From a bacterium (GTDB lineage: Bacteria > Auribacterota > Auribacteria > Auribacterales > Auribacteraceae): a stretch of 8,537 nt of DNA. Both the position numbers and the translations under genes were made by a program. Each line of letters starts with the position of its first letter. Positions within the stretch are counted from its first letter, which is position 1. This document shows, in pieces, positions 5,464 to 8,537 of this stretch. The stretch lies in the NCBI GenBank assembly GCA_021161885.1, contig JAGGZS010000097.1, forward strand, positions 1 to 8,537. The letters are read 5' to 3'. The notes below the pieces were generated by a model. It did not search any database. It worked only from the letters and a program-made list of their open reading frames with translations, and had not been told where the DNA came from.

Positions 5464-6813
5464 TTATTCTCTATTTTTTAATAATTCTTCAATAAAATTG
5501 GTTGCGTAATTACCCGATCTGAAAGAATCATCGGTAATGATTTCTTTTTGGAAATGAATGTTTGTATCAATACCCTCAACCTTAAATTCATCTAACGCCC
5601 TGCGCATGATGTCTATCGCTTCTTCACGGTTTTTGCCCCATGTTATTAATTTAGCAATCATGGAATCATAATATTGCGGGATTACGTATCCGCAGTAAAC
5701 ATGGCTGTCGACTCGAACGCCTTTTCCGCCGGGCGAATAATAACCTGTAACCTTTCCCGGTGAAGGCATAAAGTTTTTTTCCGGATTTTCCGCGTTGATG
5801 CGGCATTCAATTGTATGACCTGATATTTTAATGTCGTTCTGTGAAAAAGCAAGTTTTTCACCCGAAGCGATTTTAAATTGCTCTTTAATTAAATCTATTC
5901 CCGTAACCATTTCCGTTATAGTATGTTCTACTTGAATTCTGGTGTTCATTTCCATGAAATAAAAATCACCGTGTTTATCGTATAAAAATTCGATAGTGCC
6001 GGCATTTTCATAATTGACCGATTTAGCTACTTTTATTGCGGCTTCACCCATTTTCTGCCTAGTTTTTTCAGATATAACAGGGGATGGGCTTTCCTCAATA
6101 AGTTTTTGATGCCGGCGCTGAACGGTACAATCTCTTTCATATAAATGAACAGTATTTTTGTATTTGTCAGATAAAATTTGAATTTCAATATGTCTTGGGT
6201 TTTCGATAAATTTTTCAATATATACGTCAGAGTTGCCGAATGCTGATTCAGCTTCGGATTTAGCCGCCATAAAAGCGTTAGCCAAGCTAATATCATTGTT
6301 CGCTATGCGCATACCTCTGCCGCCGCCTCCCGCAGATGCTTTAATTATGACAGGATATCCCATTTTTCTGGCTATTTTAACCGCTTTTTCAGATGAATCA
6401 ACCAATCCCGCGCTTCCGGGTATAGTGGGAACACCAGCTTTTTTAACCGTTTCTTTTGCTTGGGATTTATTGCCCATCAAATTAATTTGCTGTGGGGTTG
6501 GACCTATAAATTTTATATTGCAACTTTCACATATTTCAGCGAAATGGGCATTTTCCGCTAAAAAACCGTAACCCGGATGAATCGCTTCAACATTGCCGAT
6601 TTCCGCAGCACTTATTATTGTAGGTATATGTAAATAGCTTTTATTGCTTGGAGCCGGCCCGATACATATAGCGGTATCAGCCATTTTTGCGTGAAGACTG
6701 TCCGCGTCCGCTTCAGAATAAACGGCGACTGTCTCTATGTTCAGCTCTTTGCAAGCCCTGATAATTCTTAAAGCTATTTCACCTCTGTTTGCAACTAATA
6801 CACGTTTAAACAT
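5464..6813 (-). CDS. accC: Acetyl-CoA carboxylase biotin carboxylase subunit
   Basis: A 449-residue biotin carboxylase, the same length as E. coli AccC. It carboxylates the biotin on AccB using ATP and bicarbonate, the first half-reaction of malonyl-CoA formation. The N-terminal domain starts FKRVLVANRGEIALRIIRA (2-20) and has IHPGYGFLAEN (78-88). The ATP-grasp glycine loop is AGGGGRGMRI (161-170). ERDCTVQRRHQKLIEE (226-241) is the bicarbonate/biotin region. The metal and catalytic motif MEMNTRIQVEHTITEM (287-302) places Glu288, Asn290, Arg292 and Glu296 exactly at the E. coli numbers. The C-terminal domain has ECRINAENP (336-344). No residue expected to be essential is missing. The gene starts at ATG 6813, 16 bases after accB, with a weak GAAGAG ribosome binding site. 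AccA and AccD are not in the window. Confidence 0.98.
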   Translation of the reverse strand: MFKRVLVANRGEIALRIIRACKELNIETVAVYSEADADSLHAKMADTAICIGPAPSNKSYLHIPTIISAAEIGNVEAIHPGYGFLAENAHFAEICESCNIKFIGPTPQQINLMGNKSQAKETVKKAGVPTIPGSAGLVDSSEKAVKIARKMGYPVIIKASAGGGGRGMRIANNDISLANAFMAAKSEAESAFGNSDVYIEKFIENPRHIEIQILSDKYKNTVHLYERDCTVQRRHQKLIEESPSPVISEKTRQKMGEAAIKVAKSVNYENAGTIEFLYDKHGDFYFMEMNTRIQVEHTITEMVTGIDLIKEQFKIASGEKLAFSQNDIKISGHTIECRINAENPEKNFMPSPGKVTGYYSPGGKGVRVDSHVYCGYVIPQYYDSMIAKLITWGKNREEAIDIMRRALDEFKVEGIDTNIHFQKEIITDDSFRSGNYATNFIEELLKNRE

Positions 6814-6829
6814 AGAAAAGCTCTTCTCG

Positions 6830-7327
6830 TTATATTTTTTTTACTTTGAACATTTTTTGGCCGTATTCAACGGACGCGCCGTTCTCAACCATTACCTCAA
6901 CTATTTTTCCTGATATTTCAGCTTTTATCTCATTAAAAACCTTCATGGCTTCGACGATACAAACTATATCATCAAGCTTAATTTCGTGTCCTGATGTTAC
7001 ATAAGGAGGCGATTCAGGCGATGGAGCGGCATAAAATGTGCCTACCATTGGAGATGTTATGTAGTCGATATTAGGGTCTTCAGCTTCAGGTAAAGATGCT
7101 GAGTCCGCGGCTTGTTGGGAAAAAATTTGTTGAGTGGCTGACTGTGCTGCCATGTTTTGTATTGGCTGCGGCGTGTAATAAGCCGGGGCAGGTTCGGTAA
7201 TTCTTTGAGTAATAATCTGCTGTTCTTTTTTAAGAACAATTTTGAACCCGTCTTTTTCCAGTTCGAAATTGGTAATGTCATTACTCTTCATCAATTTGAT
7301 AACTTCTTTAATCTCTTTGAGATCCAT
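6830..7327 (-). CDS. accB: Acetyl-CoA carboxylase biotin carboxyl carrier protein
   Basis: A 165-residue carrier whose biotin shuttles carboxylate from AccC to the carboxyltransferase. The N-terminal helical domain (1-35) is followed by a Pro/Ala/Gln-rich flexible linker (about 36-85) and the biotinyl domain. That domain begins TSPMVGTFYAAPSPESP and contains EAMKVFNEI, whose Lys129 is the biotinylation site; usual sequence is EAMKxxNEI. I chose ATG 7327. A longer reading from TTG 7342 would put the GGAGG ribosome binding site (7333-7337) inside the coding sequence, whereas from ATG 7327 the site is five bases upstream, as expected. The gene follows its own strong promoter and is co-transcribed with accC. 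It sits after aroQ, an order also found in other bacteria, usually with efp between; efp is absent here. Confidence 0.97.
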   Translation of the reverse strand: MDLKEIKEVIKLMKSNDITNFELEKDGFKIVLKKEQQIITQRITEPAPAYYTPQPIQNMAAQSATQQIFSQQAADSASLPEAEDPNIDYITSPMVGTFYAAPSPESPPYVTSGHEIKLDDIVCIVEAMKVFNEIKAEISGKIVEVMVENGASVEYGQKMFKVKKI

Positions 7328-7332
7328 ATAAA

Positions 7333-7337
7333 CCTCC
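7333..7337 (-). promoter_or_regulatory. Ribosome binding site that fixes the accB start
   Basis: The minus strand reads GGCGGAGG, then TTTAT, then ATG at 7327. This near-perfect Shine-Dalgarno sequence selects ATG 7327 over the in-frame upstream TTG at 7342. Confidence 0.85.
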
Positions 7338-7381
7338 GCCAAATGTTATATTGTAAATTTTTTCACCATCAAAAGTCTGCT

Positions 7382-7410
7382 ATTTTAAGCATAAATTAGT
7401 TATTTGTCAA
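7382..7410 (-). promoter_or_regulatory. Sigma70-type promoter of the accB operon
   Basis: On the minus strand a perfect -35 TTGACA (7405-7410) is followed after exactly 17 bases by TAAAAT (7382-7387, 5 of 6 matches to the -10). It lies in the 100-bp gap between aroQ and accB. Transcription should start near 7375, leaving a leader of about 48 bases before the accB ATG. No hairpin or obvious operator is seen in that leader. This is the best promoter outside the CRISPR repeats and probably drives accB through to the kinase at 1307. Confidence 0.8.
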
Positions 7411-7427
7411 ACAATATCAGATTAAAA

Positions 7428-7874
7428 TCAAAGTGTTTTTTTGCTAAGAATATATTCAACAAGAGCGCGTAAGGCAAGTGTATAGCTGTGTTGTCCAAAA
7501 CCGCTTATTTGCCCTATACATACTTTCGCGGGATATGATTTATGTCTAAATTCTTCTCTTGCATAAAGATTTGAAAGATGCACTTCTACAGCGGGCATAT
7601 CTACAGCCGCTATTGCGTCCATTAAGGCGATACTTGTATGGGTGTAAGCCGCAGGGTTGATTATTATCCCGTCAAAATTATTTTTTGCGTAATGGACTTT
7701 CTCAATCAGTCCGGTTTCGCTGTTTGTCTGTAAAAAATCAATTTCAACGGATAATTCTAAAGCAAGTTTTTCGAGCTCTTTTTTAATGTCTTCAAGTTTA
7801 ACTGAGCCGTAGATGTTTTTTTCCCTTGTGCCCAGCAAATTAAGGTTTGGACCATTAAGAACCAGTATTTTCAT
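7428..7874 (-). CDS. aroQ: 3-dehydroquinate dehydratase, type II
   Basis: A 148-residue type II dehydroquinase (class II, dodecameric in the family) that converts 3-dehydroquinate to 3-dehydroshikimate in the shikimate pathway. The whole set of family motifs is present: LNGPNLNLLGTREKNIYG (6-23) with Arg17 and the catalytic Tyr22, FLQTNSETGLIE (47-58), INPAAYTHTSIALMDAI (72-88) with Asn73, EVHLSN (97-102) with the catalytic His99, REEFRHKS (106-113) and GFGQHSYTLAL near the C terminus. The start ATG 7874 overlaps the end of the upstream O-antigen ligase-like gene by 20 bases; AAGGA lies 11 bases upstream. The stop is TGA at 7428-7430. It probably ends the upstream transcript segment, since accB has its own promoter. 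Confidence 0.97.
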   Translation of the reverse strand: MKILVLNGPNLNLLGTREKNIYGSVKLEDIKKELEKLALELSVEIDFLQTNSETGLIEKVHYAKNNFDGIIINPAAYTHTSIALMDAIAAVDMPAVEVHLSNLYAREEFRHKSYPAKVCIGQISGFGQHSYTLALRALVEYILSKKTL

Positions 7875-8454
7875 AACTTAAAAAATCCTTTTTATATTGA
7901 TCATAAGCTTTTTGGTATTCAATTCTTAATGGATTATATGACAACGCCTCGGAAAATTCAAACATTGCTTTTTCTTTATTTTTTCTTGAACCGGATAAGG
8001 CAAGCGCGCGAGCTAAATGGTAGTGGTAAGCCGCCCTGTACGGATTATCCTTCACTGCTTTTTTAAAATTAATGATTGCATCTTCAATATGGTTCCCTGA
8101 CAGATAAATTGAGCCGGCAAGAAAATCAATCGCGCTGTTGTCTTTGTCGCGTTTTCGGGCTTGATGTAAATATTCTAATGCCTTATTTGGATTTTTTTGT
8201 TCGTTGAATATATAATGCGCAGCGTTAAAATATGCCTGAGCATCTATATAATTTGCTACACGTTTAAACATAAGAAATAATAGTAATATAAAAAAAACAG
8301 CAATATATTTTAATGCGGGCAGTGATAGAAAATATTTTTTTTCGGATTTATCTAACGCGCCTATCATAAAAAAAGCGTAAAACATTAAAACCGGAATTGA
8401 AAAATCAAAATCTATAAATCCATGCGTAAAAAATGTAAGGAGCGAAAATCCGCA
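7855..8454 (-). CDS. O-antigen ligase-like membrane protein with C-terminal TPRs (3' fragment)
   Basis: The first ATG in frame is 8385 (176 residues), but the frame stays open upstream and reads GFSLLTFFTHGFIDFDF and SIPVLMFYAFFMIGAL across it. The THGFIDFDFSIP pattern resembles the His-x-x-Asp-Phe region before the last membrane helix in O-antigen ligase/polymerase (Wzy_C-like) proteins. A second membrane helix (about 25-41 from ATG 8385) follows, then two to three TPR-like units (about 47-160). ATG 8385 lacks a ribosome binding site, so it is probably an internal Met. The protein would act at the inner membrane, joining or polymerising glycans or O-antigen. The N-terminal helices are missing because the true gene sequence ends near 8456, where an 81-bp copied segment begins. 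Family assignment is from a short stretch and is moderately sure; TPRs are clearer. Confidence 0.65.
   Translation of the reverse strand, partial: CGFSLLTFFTHGFIDFDFSIPVLMFYAFFMIGALDKSEKKYFLSLPALKYIAVFFILLLFLMFKRVANYIDAQAYFNAAHYIFNEQKNPNKALEYLHQARKRDKDNSAIDFLAGSIYLSGNHIEDAIINFKKAVKDNPYRAAYHYHLARALALSGSRKNKEKAMFEFSEALSYNPLRIEYQKAYDQYKKDFLSYENTGS
8101..8181. repeat. 81-bp direct repeat, copy 1 (inside the TPR region)
   Basis: These 81 bases are identical to 8457-8537. Here they form 27 whole codons, from Ala69 to Leu95 counted from ATG 8385, within the TPR-like domain. This copy is in an intact reading frame and is taken as the authentic one. Confidence 0.97.
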
Positions 8455-8456
8455 GG

Positions 8457-8537
8457 CAGATAAATTGAGCCGGCAAGAAAATCAATCGCGCTGTTGTCTT
8501 TGTCGCGTTTTCGGGCTTGATGTAAATATTCTAATGC
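8457..8537. repeat. 81-bp direct repeat, copy 2 (window end, probable assembly artefact)
   Basis: An exact copy of 8101-8181 displaced by 356 bases, which is not a multiple of three. It reaches the last base of the window. Relative to the gene it would precede, it is out of frame and brings in a TGA at 8482-8484. The lack of any mismatch and the abrupt stop at the sequence end fit an assembly-graph overlap better than a biological duplication. Confidence 0.9.

Noticed and set aside
7328..7427. Riboswitch or attenuator in the accB leader
   Set aside because: Beyond the promoter and ribosome binding site, no stable hairpin or known riboswitch signature is visible in the roughly 48-base leader.
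8383..8385. ATG 8385 as the start of a separate small TPR gene
   Set aside because: No ribosome binding site precedes it. The frame continues upstream with recognisable membrane-protein sequence, so it is probably an internal methionine.

Overview
This 8.5 kb AT-rich window looks like a complete assembly contig from a diderm (LPS-type envelope) bacterium. Evidence for an outer membrane is a gmhA-hldC heptose-activation pair and the tail of an O-antigen ligase-like membrane protein. The gene set (accBC followed by Asp23 and AmaP, a stand-alone ThiD2) and the repeat type, which resembles type II-C CRISPR repeats, would fit Elusimicrobiota such as Endomicrobium. That placement is inference from general resemblance and was not searched.

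Layout. Positions 1-607 hold a CRISPR array: one partial repeat, nine identical 36-bp repeats and nine spacers. It runs off the left edge. No cas gene or recognisable tracrRNA lies in the window. Read on the minus strand, every repeat ends in TGCTATAAT with TGGACA 16 bp upstream, so each repeat appears to carry its own promoter, as described for Neisseria type II-C arrays. A 110-bp AT-rich gap (608-717), the probable leader, separates the array from the only plus-strand gene, a DUF456 membrane protein (718-1197). The last codons of that gene form an intrinsic terminator.

All other genes are on the minus strand and are tightly packed. In transcription order they are: the 3' end of an O-antigen ligase-like protein with C-terminal TPRs (at the right edge), aroQ, a strong sigma70-type promoter (7382-7410), accB, accC, an Asp23/Gls24 protein, AmaP, gmhA, hldC, thiD2, thiE and a PfkB-family sugar kinase. 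From accB to the kinase, junctions are overlaps or gaps of at most 35 bp, so these nine genes probably form one transcription unit. It ties fatty-acid initiation (biotin carboxylase and its carrier), envelope-associated Asp23/AmaP, ADP-heptose supply for LPS core and the last steps of thiamin phosphate synthesis to one promoter.

The right edge is suspect. The last 81 bases (8457-8537) are an exact direct copy of 8101-8181, out of frame with the gene they enter. This is best read as an assembly-end artefact that cuts off the N-terminal part of the O-antigen ligase-like gene.
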